Assembly (NCBI GenBank): GCA_043228905.1
Contig: JBHGNT010000108.1
Span: 20,267-84,266, forward strand
Reading direction: 5' to 3'
DNA length: 64,000 bases
Source of the DNA: Azolla caroliniana
Lineage: Eukaryota > Polypodiophyta
Shown here: positions 1-12,294 of the stretch, one piece after another
Position numbering within the stretch: the first letter of the stretch is position 1
Layout: the number at the start of each line of letters is the position of its first letter
The notes under the pieces: generated by a model
Told to the model about the DNA's origin: nothing
Databases searched by the model: none
What the model saw: only the letters and a program-made list of their open reading frames with translations
Position numbers and translations under genes: made by a program

Positions 1-1914
1 CTCACAACATCTAGAGTTCCTAGCCTCGTCACATCTAGCTCCAAGTTCATCGTCACTCGTAGCCCCATCATCTGTGCTCCGTCCTAGTCCGCGCTTGGTG
101 TGTCTGTGACAGCTTCTACCTCCGCCACCATCTTCACTCATCATTCTAAAAACTGTAATTAAATAAGTCTGCTTCAAAAAAACTTCCACATCAAAGCATC
201 TTGCCATTTTCCATCAAAATCCTCTCCATTTTCAGTACTTTCCTGTATATACACACTCCTCAAACCATCATGAAAATTTGTATTTGCCTCTGTCCCCGTC
301 TTCATTCATCGTTCTAAAAGTTACAATAACTAAATATGCTTCAAAATAATTCCACAGCAAAGCTCTCGCCATTTTCACCAAATTCCATGTTGTCTACACT
401 AAGAACGGTGTTGGTGGCAAAAACAACCAACGAGGTGGAACGTAATTCCACTTAACATCATCACCTGCATCCAACAAAATAGGAATAACTGCCCAAACTC
501 TACGAATTCTTCTTCTTTTCCGGTTAGCTTTATTTCCATAACCCTTATAACTATCATACTCACCTTTACTGTATGTATCACTAATTCCCAAAAGGTCTTA
601 ACCTTATCCACAACATGAATTTGTTCATCATTGTATAGTTTGGAACATCTCGCTTTCTACAAAACCCATAGGGCCAAAGAGAAAACAATTTGCCAAACAT
701 AACACCGTGAGAAGAACTTGATTCCCGGTATGGAGGTTGAAACAGAGTATACCTGAAAACTTTTTACCTGTAAAGTCACTAAAGAATTATGATAATAATA
801 AAAAACCTTTTGTTGATCCAAAGTTCCCTAGAATACTGCACCCCACGTGAAAATGGTTGACCTATACTTACATTTAAACATTTTCTTCCTAAAATCTTTG
901 ATGATTTGCAATCTTGACATGTTCATTAAGTAATTCGTTATAATATTAAGTTGAATTGCAAACATTGATAGAGTGTCATTAAACAATTGTAATATGCCCT
1001 ATTGGCAACAACAACAAAAACATGATAAGAATATTGAGAATGTGATAGAGTCATATAGCCTTTCACCCTACATGTGAATTCTTATTATAAGAGTCTAGTT
1101 CAAGTTTCAAATGATTAAATAAACAAATATCAAGGGAATATTATAAATACCCGTCGTGTATGGTGCGTTATTGATTACCCCACATCGTTTTTTATAATAC
1201 CAAAACACCCAACAAGCAATAGAAAGAAAGAGGAAACTTTTATTATGAACTAAACCTTAGAGTTAAAGAGAAAAATTACTAGTGAAGGGGCAACTAGATC
1301 AATAGAGATTTTAGAAAGACTCAAGGCGACCTAATTAATTTATGTGTGCACTAATATCACTTTAATACCTCAATTATTTTGTCGAAAGTGTAAGCTAAAA
1401 AGAAGAAGAAAGAAGTAAATTGACCCCTAATCCTCTCTTTAGACTTTTACAATGGAGTTGTCCTTGTGAGCGTCTACTTTTAGGTGGTTTATACATTATG
1501 AAATCTTCAATGGCTATCATTTAAAGTATGTAACATTGATTATGGATGGTGGCACATCTTAAAATGTAGTTGGCATTCTACATTGGCATTTGTAGTGAAG
1601 GTTTTTTTCATGTAATGGTAGGCGAGTCATAACACATCTATAAATGTTGAAGAGAGTATAAACGTGGCAATTTTGTTTATTTAACCAAGCTGAAATTTTT
1701 CTCTAGACAAAGGGTTCATGTTACATATTAGCTCCACTCAATTATGGCACCATTGTAGTGTTTTTTACCATTGTATTACCATATGTATGTTTGTGGCGGC
1801 CTAAGAGCAATTGAACTATTATTTGTGGTACAAATCCAAGAGCCATTGAAAAGGATAGGGAAACCCTCTCAAAGTGTTGTAATGCTATATGACTTCTTTT
1901 TCTTCTCTCCAATA
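1..1914. other. AT-rich intergenic sequence, no gene recognised
   Basis: I see no coding region with recognisable motifs here; the few short open frames on the minus strand (for example 394-611) match no family I know. The only structure noticed is a degenerate tandem duplication at about 130-390. Confidence 0.5.
130..390. repeat. Degenerate two-copy tandem repeat, period about 160 bp
   Basis: Two stretches, about 130-230 and 300-390, share a run of similar segments in the same order: a 'TCATTCTAAAA' or 'TCGTTCTAAAAG' motif, then a 'GCTTCAAAA' segment, then 'CCATTTTC' followed by 'CAAAAT' or 'CAAATTCC'. Identity is moderate. No element boundaries or coding capacity are visible. Confidence 0.45.
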
Positions 1915-2475
1915 TGTGCCGATGAACATTGACCAATATGTGTGAGAACCATATGTAAGCCGCCATAGTTGATCAAACCATACACATACATCCAAAGATG
2001 TCCACATCCCCGCATGTGTTCAACAAGTCTTTAATATATAACTACATGTCTGCAAATAGTGCCTCGAGTATATTTCTACTTTGGATTAGGTCAAATTTAT
2101 TTTTAAATATAGGGAGGGACCAATGTGTCATACCAATGAATTGAAGACAAGCTTCGGGAATCATGGGAACGGGTCAACCTCAATCACATTTTGATTGTCA
2201 ATAAACCAAGGCAAAGGGCCTTGAAAAGGGTCTTGGTTATCGATCACTCCTCCTTGAAACAAGCTGAGCTATATTTAATGACAAATTCCAAAATGCTTAT
2301 AGCTTCTAGAACTTCCTAGATAGGGTTAGACCTTTAGAGAATTTGTACATGATTATCTTACTTTAGAGAATTTGAAGCTTAGACCTTGCCAAACCAACAT
2401 AATTAGTAGTTAAGTAAAAAATATCAAGGATTTTTCTTCCTCACCATAACCAAACCATAGATTTGAAATGTGAAC
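1915..2475. repeat. Single copy of the P450-flanking repeat unit
   Basis: The sequence from about 2000 to 2260 is a diverged single copy of the 271-bp unit that is tandemly repeated at 25520-26603. The part to 2475 matches the unique tail at 26604-26880 and also 29090-29830. It contains the shared segments 'CAATAAACCAAGGCAAAGGG' and 'TTTAGAGAATTTGAAGCTTA'. It lacks the P450 exon filler present in the array, so it resembles the ancestral arrangement. It also provides an empty-site reference for the MITE at 29200-29758. Confidence 0.7.
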
Positions 2476-3224
2476 TATCCAAATGTTTCCACATTTCCTC
2501 TCCTTTTCCCTTTCATCTCACAAACTCATGGTGTCTTAAAAATAAACACAAATAGTATTGCAAGTGTCACGTATAAGTCTTGAAACCATACCTTACACAT
2601 GAATCACCAAGTGTGAACCATTAGGATAAGCATTTCTATCTTAATTGATCAAATTTGACTATGCTTTCTGCATATCTTTGATCATACCCACATGAGTTTC
2701 TCTCATAATCACAATCTGCACCCTTGAATTGTAACAAAGTCAAGATAATCTTGTTGCATATTATTCGAAATAATTCGTTAATGTATTTCACTTTTTGGTG
2801 CCTATATAAATTTTTATTGTGTAATGTATTATCTAATGTTTCTCATTATTGAGCAAGGATCATATTTGTGATTTTGAGTTCATATCGTAAAGTTACACAA
2901 TTAGGGGAAAGATTTACGAAAAGACCCATACTCAAAACTCAAACCGTCAACAAAAAGAGTTCGTTGTCAGATTCCTAATGGTTCTTTGAAAATACAAATC
3001 CAATCTCCAAGTGAGAAGTTAGAGTCTTCTCCTCCTCCAATCTCCAGTTCGGGAATAAAATAATACAATGAGTGTTTAGGCCTAATGTACAATGTCATAA
3101 ATGTAATCGTGTTAGGCAAGATTTGAACCTAAGTTACACGGTACACCAATAAAGTTAAAAAACATTATATTTACGAATAAGGTAACTATTATTGAGTGTT
3201 ACATTGTAATAAAGTTTACATATA
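2476..3224. other. Intergenic, no gene recognised
   Basis: AT-rich sequence without recognisable coding motifs, RNA genes or repeat boundaries. Confidence 0.4.
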
Positions 3225-3480
3225 CATAATTAAAAACCACTAAGAGAAACCCTCTAGATACTAAACTAAATATTGATGTGTAATCTAAAGTCTCCAACAC
3301 AACAATTCGAATCCACAACCCATCCTCTCTAGTTGTAGTACCCGGTGGTTTTGGTCACGTTTCTTCACATGCATGCACGTAACTTCACGACAACATTTCT
3401 CTCTCAATGCCAAAGTCTCTCTCAATTGCAATGTTTATCATTATAATTCTTGAACATCAAGATTCACTACTCAAATCATG
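3225..3480. repeat. Three-copy dispersed block (copy 1 of 3)
   Basis: A block of about 250 bp that recurs at 14097-14350 and 30885-31135. All copies share 'CTACTAAGAGAAACC' or close variants, 'CCATCCTCTCTAGTT', and a segment ending in a GCATGC-GTAAC-CGACAACATTTCT core. In each case it lies downstream of a P450 remnant on the minus strand, so it is probably part of the duplicated P450 3' flank rather than an independent element. Confidence 0.65.
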
Positions 3481-3484
3481 TAAT

Positions 3485-3600
3485 GCAAGGTTCGAAAAGG
3501 ATAAGAAGCCCCTTCACAGGGAAGGGCAGAGGATTCATTGATATGACTTTGTTGGGATCCTCGAGGGTTCATGAGAAATGGGTGACCAAGTGATTTTAGT
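3485..3600 (-). pseudogene. CYP716-like P450 fragment, 3' end of last exon
   Basis: The reverse strand matches the end of exon 3 of the P450 copies at 4523-6218 and 23644-25332. Shared features are the 'GTTGGGATCCTCGAGGGT' stretch and the segment encoding the last ~35 residues near the C-terminus. Nothing upstream of it on the minus strand (above 3600) continues the P450, so this is an isolated exon scrap. It adds to the evidence that the cluster arose by repeated local duplication and deletion. Confidence 0.75.
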
Positions 3601-4520
3601 AAAAGCCCTCTTAAAACCTATAAAAGGGAAAGGAGAGCTCATTGTTGGGGGGGATTTTGGAACAAGGCGGACGTGATGCCAATATCTCGAACGAGCTTGG
3701 AGTAGTAAATCAAGAAGGCATTGTCACGAGAATGCGCGTGTGTATGCTACTTGAACGGGACCATGAGTGTCTTGGACTAGGGAGGTCACGAGGATTAAGA
3801 AGGCACGAAGGATAGGTCTTGGGCTCAAAGTCGAAGGGAGGCAAGAGTCGAAGGGTCTTTAGACACGAACGGAGCAACAACTTGAATGATGATTAACATG
3901 CAATTAGAATTGAATACGTGATTAAAGGAATGTACACAAGATTAATACGAAAATGCGTTGGCAAAAATACTTCACAATCTAGTGTTGATTTTATCATGGA
4001 AGCATAAGAGACATTTATATGATATATCCATGGAATTTGCTTCCCACATCCTAAAGTCTAAGAATATATTCCCTCTATCCAAAGCCTATCTAAGAACGTA
4101 ATATTCGCATTCATTTGTTCAAACATTCGTTTTCATACGTTTTCAAACGAATGCATACATATGTTATGCAAACATAAGTATGTATTTTTTTGAAGTTTTT
4201 ATGTTTTTTTCTCACACTTGTTTACCTTAAAAAACATTTTAACTTATAGTAAATAATGAATACAAAAGTATAGTATTTACCGTACTTCGAGGGTCTTTAC
4301 CATACTCAAATGATCGAAACATACTGGGCACGTATGGTATATACTATGAAATTTCCATAACCCCCACTTATTTTGCAAATAAACTAAAATTGAATAAAAC
4401 CAATGGATTGTTTTCTCTATCTATGCAAATACATGTCGAGATAACATGTTCCCCAGGTCTAAACCCCCTGAAGCTACTTTGATTGTTGCGATTTTCGAAC
4501 GATAGCGTAGTGGTGAATCG
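3601..4520. other. P450 3' flank, no further gene
   Basis: About 3601-4300 has no recognisable feature. From about 4355 the sequence ('ATTTTGCAAATAAACT' and 'ATTGAATAAAACCAATGGA') is shared with the 3' flanks of the deleted P450 copies at 14940-14990 and 31590-31640, so it is paralogous 3' flank of the P450 family. Confidence 0.5.
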
Positions 4521-4522
4521 AA

Positions 4523-6218
4523 TCATGGAATGCGTGGTTTCAACAAGACAGGAAGCCCCTTGAGAGGGAAGGGTGTGGGGTCGATTGATACGAGTTCGTT
4601 GGGATCCTCGAGGGTCCACGAGAACCGGGTGACCAAGCGATGGAGGATCGCCAGAATCTCCATGCGTGCGAACTCGTTGCCCGGACACATCCTCGGGCCG
4701 CCACCGAATGGGACGAATGTATATGGGGTCGGGCCCGCTCCTTCGAAGCGTGACGGATCGAACTTCTCGGGCGCCCGGAAATACTTGGGGTTGCGATGGG
4801 TGGAGTACACGGACCAGAATATCTGTGTGCAGAGAAAAATAACAAACAATGCATGAGTGATGGATTAGTCTAGCTTCTATGCTGGAAGTTTGTCATTGAT
4901 TCTATGCCATTCTCTCTCTCTCACCTTCCATGATTTGGGGATTCTGAAGCCATCGAAGCTCATGTCTTCCTCCTGTGCCACTCTGAATGACCCCTGCACT
5001 GCTGGCACCAGCCTCATCGATTCCTGTACTACTCTCCATGAAAGCTTCATCTTCTGTAAATCTCCCCAATTCAAGAGCTCACCGGGGGCCTTGCTCGCTG
5101 CGATCTCCTTGTTCTCTGAACAATCACCACAACAAGAAAACACATACAAAAATCATTATTAAAGACTCTTCTTATGTGCGCTGTGATCAAGAATTGAGAA
5201 TGATTGGGGCGGTGAAGGCCAACAAACAAAACCTACCTCTGTAAACTTCATCCATAATGTGGGGATTAGATGCAAGATATTTGCAGGTCATTGTGGTTAC
5301 AGAACTACTGGTATCATGGCCTGCAAAGAGCAACGTGAGGATGTTGTCCTTGATGGCCTTATCGGAAAATGGTTCTCCGTGCCTGTCCGTATACGCCAGA
5401 AAGCCGGACAGGATGTCTTCATGTCCAGTGACCAAGCCAGCATCCATATCCCTCCTTCTCTCCTCGATCCATACCTGCAACTGCTTTCGTATCGCATCCG
5501 AAGCTGCGTGTGCTTTACTATATGCTGTTCCTGGGATGTTGATAGGCAGCTGAACGAGGCCTTTCACCATGGTGTTGAAGAGACCATGGAGCATACCTTG
5601 ATCTTCTCTGTCCCCTCTACCAATGAAAACCTCGCAAGCTATGGAGAACATGAGCTTCTTCATAAGTGGGAAGAGAGCAACCTTAGGTTTTCCTTCAAGG
5701 TGCTCTCTTATGAATGCGAGCGCAATGAGATCGACACGGCTCGTGTATCTTTGCAAGGATTCGGGCCGCAAGAACTACATGAGCGCATTCCATATGCGAG
5801 TGGCACGATGTCCGACACACCCCATGATGGATTCATTGCCAAGAACAGAGACAACAGTAATGGGCCACACGGAGTAGCTGTTGGAGAAGGCTGCCTTGTT
5901 ACCCGACGGGCTTGCGAGGATTATTGTCGGAGAAGCGAATAAGCTCGTCTTGAAGGTCTCTCCATAGGCTGAGATGCGGTCATCTATGAATTTCCACGGG
6001 ATCCCTTTCTTTAGATCTCGGATACATTCTAGTGTTTCACCGACAAAGGGAAAGCCGAAACGACCCGGAGGCAAGGGAAGTTTCTTCTCTTTCTGGATCT
6101 TATTTTTCGTGCTTGAAGGTCTCCATAGCTTCTGTACAACTGCTATGAGTAGTAGAGACACAGTAATCCCAACAATGAGCTCTACAGGGATGGCGGAAGT
6201 GAAGCTCACCATAGCCAT
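4523..6218 (-). pseudogene. CYP716-like cytochrome P450, full length with one internal stop
   Basis: Three-exon P450 on the minus strand. Exon 1 is 6218-5237, exon 2 5115-4925 and exon 3 4822-4523; both introns (121 and 102 bp) have GT-AG ends and preserve phase, giving 490 codons. Motifs read from sequence: N-terminal hydrophobic anchor, proline hinge LPLPPG, I-helix AGHDTS, K-helix ESMR (ExxR), FDPSRF, and haem loop [11 protein letters not shown] with the Cys ligand. The [10 protein letters not shown] segment and overall layout fit the CYP716 family (CYP85 clan), ER-bound monooxygenases that in other plants oxidise triterpenes and some diterpenoids. The substrate here is unknown. The single defect is codon 148, TAG at 5775-5777; the intact paralogue has CAG (Gln) there. 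A sequencing error or recent allele-specific mutation cannot be excluded. Confidence 0.88.
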
Positions 6219-6284
6219 GCTTCGCCAATGCTAGAGGTACTTGGCTTCTTCTTTTTCTCTCCAATAGACACACACCCATAGATA

Positions 6285-6480
6285 TATATATATATACATA
6301 TATATGAGCGTTGACAAATGAGAATCATATGTATATCCAAAAATTTAAGTCTTCTCATCATCTCCTTCTTCATCACCATAGGTGATCAAACCATACAAAC
6401 TCGTGCATCTAAAGATGTCCACATCCCCAACATGCGTTCAACAAGTCTTTATATTGTGACGTACACGTTTAGAACCAAAT
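6285..6480. repeat. Dispersed repeat upstream of P450 copy 1
   Basis: Contains the motif order 'GTTGACAAATGAGAATCATATG', 'CATCTAAAGATGTCCACATC', then a 'GTTCAACAAGTCTTTAT' segment. The same order occurs at about 1916-2030, 10378-10525, 10690-10815, 23350-23500 and 28600-28730. It begins in a (TA)n tract. No terminal repeats are clear, so its nature (MITE remnant or duplicated flank) is open. Confidence 0.5.
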
Positions 6481-6889
6481 TCTGATGACTCTTCTCTTCC
6501 ATTAGCAATTAGGTTTATTTACATTGTTCACTTACATGATTGGTTCGACCCTTAACTAGCCCCATTTGTTTCTTCTTGATGTGCATTGGTTCCACTTGGG
6601 ACCGAGCAATCTTGTCTAGGTCTTAACACGTGACACCTCCCCCCTTTTAGAAAATGAAAACTAGGGTTTTAGGTGTTTCACAATATTAGATAACCCAAAT
6701 TTAAAATGTGTCTTAACTTTGGATAATTGTTAAGACACTTAGAAATTTAATAAGAAAAGGTTAGATTTTTTATTGTTCCCTTTCTAAAATGAAAATCACC
6801 GCAGTGCTTATTCCTTTTGTGTTGTGATTGCGTGGTTCCCCGGATCTCCTACAATCCGTTGACTTTGCTGCTTTACTGCTTGTGTTCGA

Positions 6890-7162
6890 TGGAGGGACCT
6901 ATGCGATTGATTCAGGAATCTTTTTTATTCGTGAAATGTGTGCAACAGTCTCGGATGTTGTATCCATTCGTCGTAGCCGATAGGTGTTAACCCCGATGTT
7001 GTGCGTCACTTAATATGGACCAAGCCATCAATGCATAAAAGACTTGCAGAGTCCTTCGCGGCGGATAGGGTAATAAAAACTAACCTGGTCCCCAATGTCA
7101 AACTCACTAGGCTAATGTGTGATGTCGAAATGCTTCTTCTGACGTTGTTGTGCCTTACTAAG
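6890..7162 (-). pseudogene. Ty3/gypsy integrase fragment, C-terminal part
   Basis: The reverse strand reads QKKHFDITH, then FDIGDQVSFYYPIRREG, KSFMH-stop-WLGPY and VNTYRLR, which is the region after the catalytic core of a gypsy integrase (GPY-like segment). It has several in-frame stops. It continues the integrase core at 9504-10380; the two were separated by insertion of the LTR at 7163-9498, and reading resumes exactly across the CTAAG target duplication. A decayed, non-functional remnant. Confidence 0.8.
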
Positions 7163-7327
7163 TGTTGAGAATCAAGCTCAACCTAGTCTAGTGTGTGAAC
7201 ACACTTTTTAGAATCTATGAGCACTCAAAGGTCAAAATTCACACCACTACTCTCTACACATTAACTATGTGTCATAGAATCATATTCCCCGCATAACTAA
7301 TGAGTTCCATATTCCCCATGACCAATG

Positions 7328-9187
7328 TTGCCTTTTGACGACCGTTTTTGGCAAATTTAACCGTATATGAAGGTTAATTTAAAAATGAAACTGTCAATCT
7401 TGACGGGCATATATTTTATAAAAACGTACAAATGAAGGTTTAAATTTTGTTAATACTATCAAATTTTGCTAAGACCAAAACAATTGTACATGTATTAGTA
7501 GTTACAAATTACAATTCATAGGCTATAGCATATAGTATAGGCTATCTCTACATACCAAGAATTATGTGATTTGGGTGTGCTACTAGAGGTGCCTAATATG
7601 CCTACGCAACATGATTATATATCTTATACTAGTAGATATGGAGGATATGAATTTTTGGTTACCTTTGGGAAATATCTTCTAGAAATTCAAAGCTCAAACC
7701 AAATAAATTCCCCACATACTCTTTGATGCTAGATGAAAGTACTGACAATGGATTAGAGTTGCACCTCATTGTGTATATTACATACTTGCAATGTGGTGGT
7801 TGTGGGCCTAAGGAAATTGAATATATGGGTTTGTTGAAAATTCCCAATGGTAAAGGCAGAACTATATATGAACATATATTAAACATATTAAGCATGGGCT
7901 AACAATAGTACCAAACACATGAAATTTTAGAGCTCTTGGAGCAAATGCAATTGGATGCTCATAGACCCTTACAAATTCATAATATTCGTTGGTTGTCATG
8001 TGGTTAAGTCATGGAAAGACTAGTGAGTATAATACTTGCAATACTTACTATTTGGAAGAAAGAGAACTTAAAAGAGTGGTATAATAAAGCTTGTATCTAT
8101 AGTGTACAATTTTGCTTTTGTATGATGGCTGATGTGTTGCATTTGATGAATATTTTGAGCTTGAAACTTCAAAAAGAGAATTTGGATGTAACTTCAATTG
8201 GAGCAGAAATTGATATTACTATTTCTAATTTGCGGAGGTCTTTCTTGAGAAATGACACATTTGCGGATGGAGCAATGTATTTATCCAAATTCTTAAGATG
8301 TTCTACAGTTGGGTTTTTGATAATAGAGGATAAAGATGGCATTACATATAGACATGAACTATACTTCAAACAAATTCCCATGGATAAAGCAAGTCACAAT
8401 GATAAGAATCTCAATATTGAAAAATCTAAGGGAATGGCGCCATTTATAGATGGATCACTTGAAAGTTGTATTAAACTATCTCAAAATTATGTGCAAAAGA
8501 TTATTCATGGACTAAATAAATGCAAGGTTCCCTGATTTAAGCTTAAGCCTCTTCAATGCAACAAAATTATTCAGCCCATGCCATTATGCAGAGGATGATG
8601 TGATTAGGGATAGTAAAGCAAAGACATGGTTGGGAATTTTGATTTCTCACTTACAACCAAATGTTGATGTCAATGCATGCCTTTAAATTTTACATGATGC
8701 AAAGGCTTGTGAAATGGAACTCTATATGTTTGTTGACACTTTACATTTAAATTGTGAAGGCTATACTATGCGTGAAGCTTGGCGTATGTTTTGCAAAATG
8801 AAGGATTGGCAAGATAGTTTCGCTCATTTAATGAAATTATGGCACGCTACTTTGGTTATTCCATCTAGCACACTTTCGTGTGAGAGAGGGTTCTCTAAGC
8901 AAACTCTCGTTAAAGAGATGAAAAGAAATCGATTGAATATATATAGAACATTTAGATGATTTAATGTGAGTCTTATTGAATGGGCAACACATTGAAGAAA
9001 TACAATGAGATCGTGTATATGAAATTTGGAAAGATGCAAAGGATAGAAGGGTATAATATATTGTTTATTATCAATATTCGATGTATTTACTTTTTTAATA
9101 GCAATTTTTTTGACAAACCATCATTTGACGGGCAAAAAATTTGGAATACTGTTCTCATGACATGCAATGTTAGCCGTCAAAAGGCAA
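7328..9187 (+). mobile_element. hAT DNA transposon remnant (DUF4371/ZNF862-like type)
   Basis: A perfect 13-bp inverted repeat, TTGCCTTTTGACG at 7328-7340 and its complement at 9175-9187, brackets a hAT transposase remnant. Near-identical CATGAC(C/T)AATG occurs just left of 7328 and shortly right of 9187 (about 9195), consistent with an 8-bp-class target duplication, but short tandem repeats in the host LTR make the exact outer ends uncertain by about 10 bp. Confidence 0.7.
7690..8959 (+). pseudogene. hAT transposase, broken
   Basis: Consecutive plus-strand segments read LMLDESTDN and VYITYLQCGG (about 7725-7800), IHNIRWLSCG followed by a stop (about 7977-8006), MERLVSIILAILTIWKKE onward (8011-8535), and a C-terminal dimerisation segment with LVIPSSTLSCERGFS and KEMKRNRLN (8714-8959). 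The motif order fits hAT transposases with a DUF4371 domain, of the group similar to animal ZNF862/KIAA1586-like proteins. The LDESTD aspartate and the SCERGFS segment are typical. Stops and frame changes separate the parts, so it cannot make an active transposase. No N-terminal zinc finger was found. Confidence 0.78.
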
Positions 9188-9503
9188 AACTACCCATGAC
9201 TAATGAGTCTCCACATTCCCCAAGAGAGAGTGGTTGTTGTAGTGAGTTAATGAAGAGAGAGGGTAACCTTATATAAAGCACCCTCCTCCAACTTCATAGA
9301 GTGCCGGTTGTGACTCCTTGTAATGCCACATTTTTGTATCTCATATTCTCCTTTTGAATATACACCTTCTTCCTGAGTACTTCATTTTTCTCTCTTATCT
9401 ATCTATCTTGTGTTTTCTCTTCTCTCCTCTCTTTTTCTCACACATACACATAACACACATCTTTTCCGTTGCACAAGAATTATATCTGATTCTTTACACT
9501 AAG

Positions 9504-10369
9504 GTTGTATTGAATTGCCCGTTAGAGGAGAGGAATGTTGGATTGTAAGTATAACTACCATGATATTGCATTAGTGTGATTAATGTGTATTTTGATGGAC
9601 TATGGGTCTGGCAGAAGTTGCGGATCCCTATAATATAATGTTCGAAATAGACTCACCCTGGTTTATTCCTGAACCAAGGTGTTGTAAGCATGTACCGTGA
9701 ATGAGAGTACCTGATCCCATGATTGGTGAAGCAGATCGATGTAAGCTGGTATCACTTGTTTCATAGTTTTGTTCATCCTTTCTGTGAGCCCATTAGTTTG
9801 GGGATGGTACGATGAGGTGAATAATTGTTTGATCCCTAAACTTCGTGCAATTATTTTGATAACTTCACTTTGAAATTAAGATCCCTAATTCGAAAGGAGT
9901 TGTTGTGGACACCCGTGGGAGAAAATGACGTGTTGCAATAGTGCACTTGCTACTGTACTTGTCGTTGAATCAAGTAAAGTGATAGCCTCAGACCAATGCA
10001 TCAAGTACGCCGTGATCACTAATATGTATTTGTTGCCATGGATTGAAACTGGGAATAGACCCATGAGGTTCCAATAGAACATCTCAAAGGGTTCCTTCGT
10101 GTCAATAATTTGCCCAGGGATTGCGGGATTTTCACAGCCTGGCACGTGGGGCATGATTGGAGGAACGCCGATATTGATTGTCACAACTTTGGCCAATAGT
10201 ACATGGAACATATCCAATGGAGAAGTTTATGGAAACTGAAATGGCCAGATAGTTTATGACTATGATAGAAATCGAGGTATGTCGTTCGCAATGTTGCAGG
10301 GACATACAACCATGGTGGAAGTCCTTGACTTACATAATATCTGAGAACATTGTCAATCATGATCAAATA

Positions 10370-10380
<11 letters not shown>
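9504..10380 (-). pseudogene. Ty3/gypsy integrase fragment, zinc-binding and core domains
   Basis: On the reverse strand, from 10380 down: FYHSHKLSGHFSFHKL and MYYWPKL (HHCC zinc-binding part), then GNKYILVITAYLMHWSEA and GCPQQLLSN (core; the expected second catalytic Asp reads Asn), then YHPQTNGLTERMNKT with the catalytic Glu, AYNTLVQE and YYRDPQLLPD. In-frame stops follow LLSN and occur in the C-terminal part. It continues into 6890-7162 across a later LTR insertion. No flanking LTRs or RT were found, so only this integrase piece survives. Confidence 0.83.
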
Positions 10381-10680
<300 letters not shown>

Positions 10681-10755
10681 GTTGATGAACGTTGACCAAT
10701 ATGTGTGAGAACCATGATGTATGGTTCTTCTTCTTTTTCACCATAACCAAACTAT

Positions 10756-10798
<43 letters not shown>
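10756..10798. repeat. (CA)n microsatellite
   Basis: About twenty uninterrupted CA units, within a second partial copy of the dispersed repeat also seen at 6285-6480. Confidence 0.95.
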
Positions 10799-10801
<3 letters not shown>

Positions 10802-11334
10802 ATCCAAAGATGTCACCCAATTAGTGGGCTCTTAGCATTGATATGAGAGACATTCATAGAGAAACAATTTGTATTCTTTTGTGATATACGTTATTAATTT
10901 ATATGTATTATGAAGAAGAATGGTGGATATGAGGCTTGTGGCCATTTTTCCAATGTCTCATTTAGTGTGAAGAAATTTTAATGCATTGTTTCTCTTGTAA
11001 AACAAAAGAAAAAAAGAATATTTATGGTAAGGTTTTAATTCGGCCAAGCTTCCATTGAAGGGATTTGTTATTCTGGTTCTAATATTTGTGTGAGGTTAAT
11101 TTACTAAAATGTTGAAGCAAAAGGGCGTTGAATGGGATCATGTAACCGTTGTGAGAAAACCTAATATGGGTATGCATGCCATTCAATGTAGAATTTTCCA
11201 CCATGTATTTGTTGGTGGCCTCTTCTGAATTAAGTTTGGAGTGCATGCTCGGAATGTTTCCCACCACTTAATTGCATTATGCATTCTAGTTGGATCATTT
11301 GCAATGGTGACTACAACATTCTAGTTGGATCGTC

Positions 11335-11660
11335 TTTGTGCTTTCTCAAGGTTCATGTGCATCTTCTTATGAAAGAAATTGGAGCACATTCTCATTGATA
11401 CATACAAAAAGAAGAAATAGATTGACTCATGCTCATGTTGAGAAATTGGTTTATACACATAGAAATCATTGTCTCATTAGAAGAATAAGCGAAAGGGGAT
11501 TATGCCACATTAACGTAACATTAGATATGATCAACAAAGAAGATGCTGATGAGAGGCTTTTGAGAATGCAAAACCAAGCTATTGATTAAAATGATGAAGT
11601 TCATGAGGATATTATTGATGAGCTTAAAGATATGGAGAATGGATATGATTGTGCATAGAC
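11335..11660 (+). pseudogene. hAT transposase fragment, C-terminal dimerisation region
   Basis: Plus-strand translation gives LSQGSCASSYERNWSTFS, IHTKRRNRLTHAHVEKLVY, THRNHCLIRR and a tail to about 11660 with one stop after NQAID. The ERNWS and KRNRL motifs are typical of the plant hAT family with a DUF659-type N-terminus, a different lineage from the hAT at 7690-8959. No upstream transposase domains were recognised, so this is an isolated terminal fragment. It could be part of a host gene derived from hAT, but the surrounding decay argues against that. Confidence 0.72.
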
Positions 11661-12294
11661 TCTTAAATTTAGAAGTGTTACTTAGAAGCTGGAAATTAGA
11701 AATTAGAATATAATGGTTCACAAACGCTTTTCTTAGTGAATTAATTAATTTTTATTATGTAAATTTATTTTCTTAATAGAATTGTTTTATAATATTCTTG
11801 GGGCCATTTCCTATTCTCAAATATTGCAAATATCACGCTTGGCGAATATCACACATGTGCCAATCTATGTTTGCACCAATAAAGTTAAAAACATTATATT
11901 TACGAATTAGATGACTATTTTTTTATTTTTTTTTCCCAAAAAAAATACTTCTTCCATTAGTTATAAACTTATACAAATGAGATGATTATGTACAAATCCT
12001 TGTAGGGACGCGATAGTTCCATCTTATGTGGATGCCCACTAACTCAAGAAAGGGAAAGGACAACCATTGCTGGATGAAGGCTATTCATGGTCTTTCAACT
12101 CCATCGAAACTACCCTCGAGGCCATCATATTGGCTCTTTAGAGTGGCCACAATTTCACTCCATATCTCTTGCAATAACATTGTTGGATGTGCGGTTTGGT
12201 TGGAGAAGACCCGTCTACACTGTTGTTTCCTTAGAATCCAAAGAGTTATTGGGTTGACCAATTCCAACACAACTTGAGATTTGTCATTAAGAGG
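11661..12294. other. Intergenic, no gene recognised
   Basis: AT-rich sequence with A/T homopolymer runs near 11915-11945. No gene or clear repeat boundary was seen. The short minus-strand frame at 12085-12270 may extend the L1 remnant that follows but has no diagnostic motif. Confidence 0.4.

Larger units (their letters stand above)
7163..9498 (+). mobile_element. Solo copia-type LTR carrying a nested hAT element
   Basis: Starts TGTTGAGAATCAAGCTCAAC and ends TTCTTTACA, i.e. TG...CA termini, flanked by perfect 5-bp target duplications CTAAG at 7158-7162 and 9499-9503. The first 20 bases differ at one position from the LTR start of the copia element at 45793. Removing the hAT insertion leaves roughly 450-480 bp, close to that element's 447-466 bp LTRs. 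A TATATAA box at about 9270 supports plus orientation. It interrupts the gypsy integrase reading frame between 7162 and 9504. No internal coding region of a retrotransposon remains, hence solo LTR. Confidence 0.8.

Noticed and set aside
394-611. Two overlapping short minus-strand frames, one Lys/Arg-rich
   Set aside because: No recognisable motif, no homologous copy in the window, AT-rich surroundings; probably chance.
3365-3400. GCATGC-GTAAC-CGACA segment (also at about 14235 and 31025) resembling the end of the gypsy LTR at 51304
   Set aside because: No matching TGTCGTGAAG start, primer site or target duplication could be found, so an LTR call is not supported.
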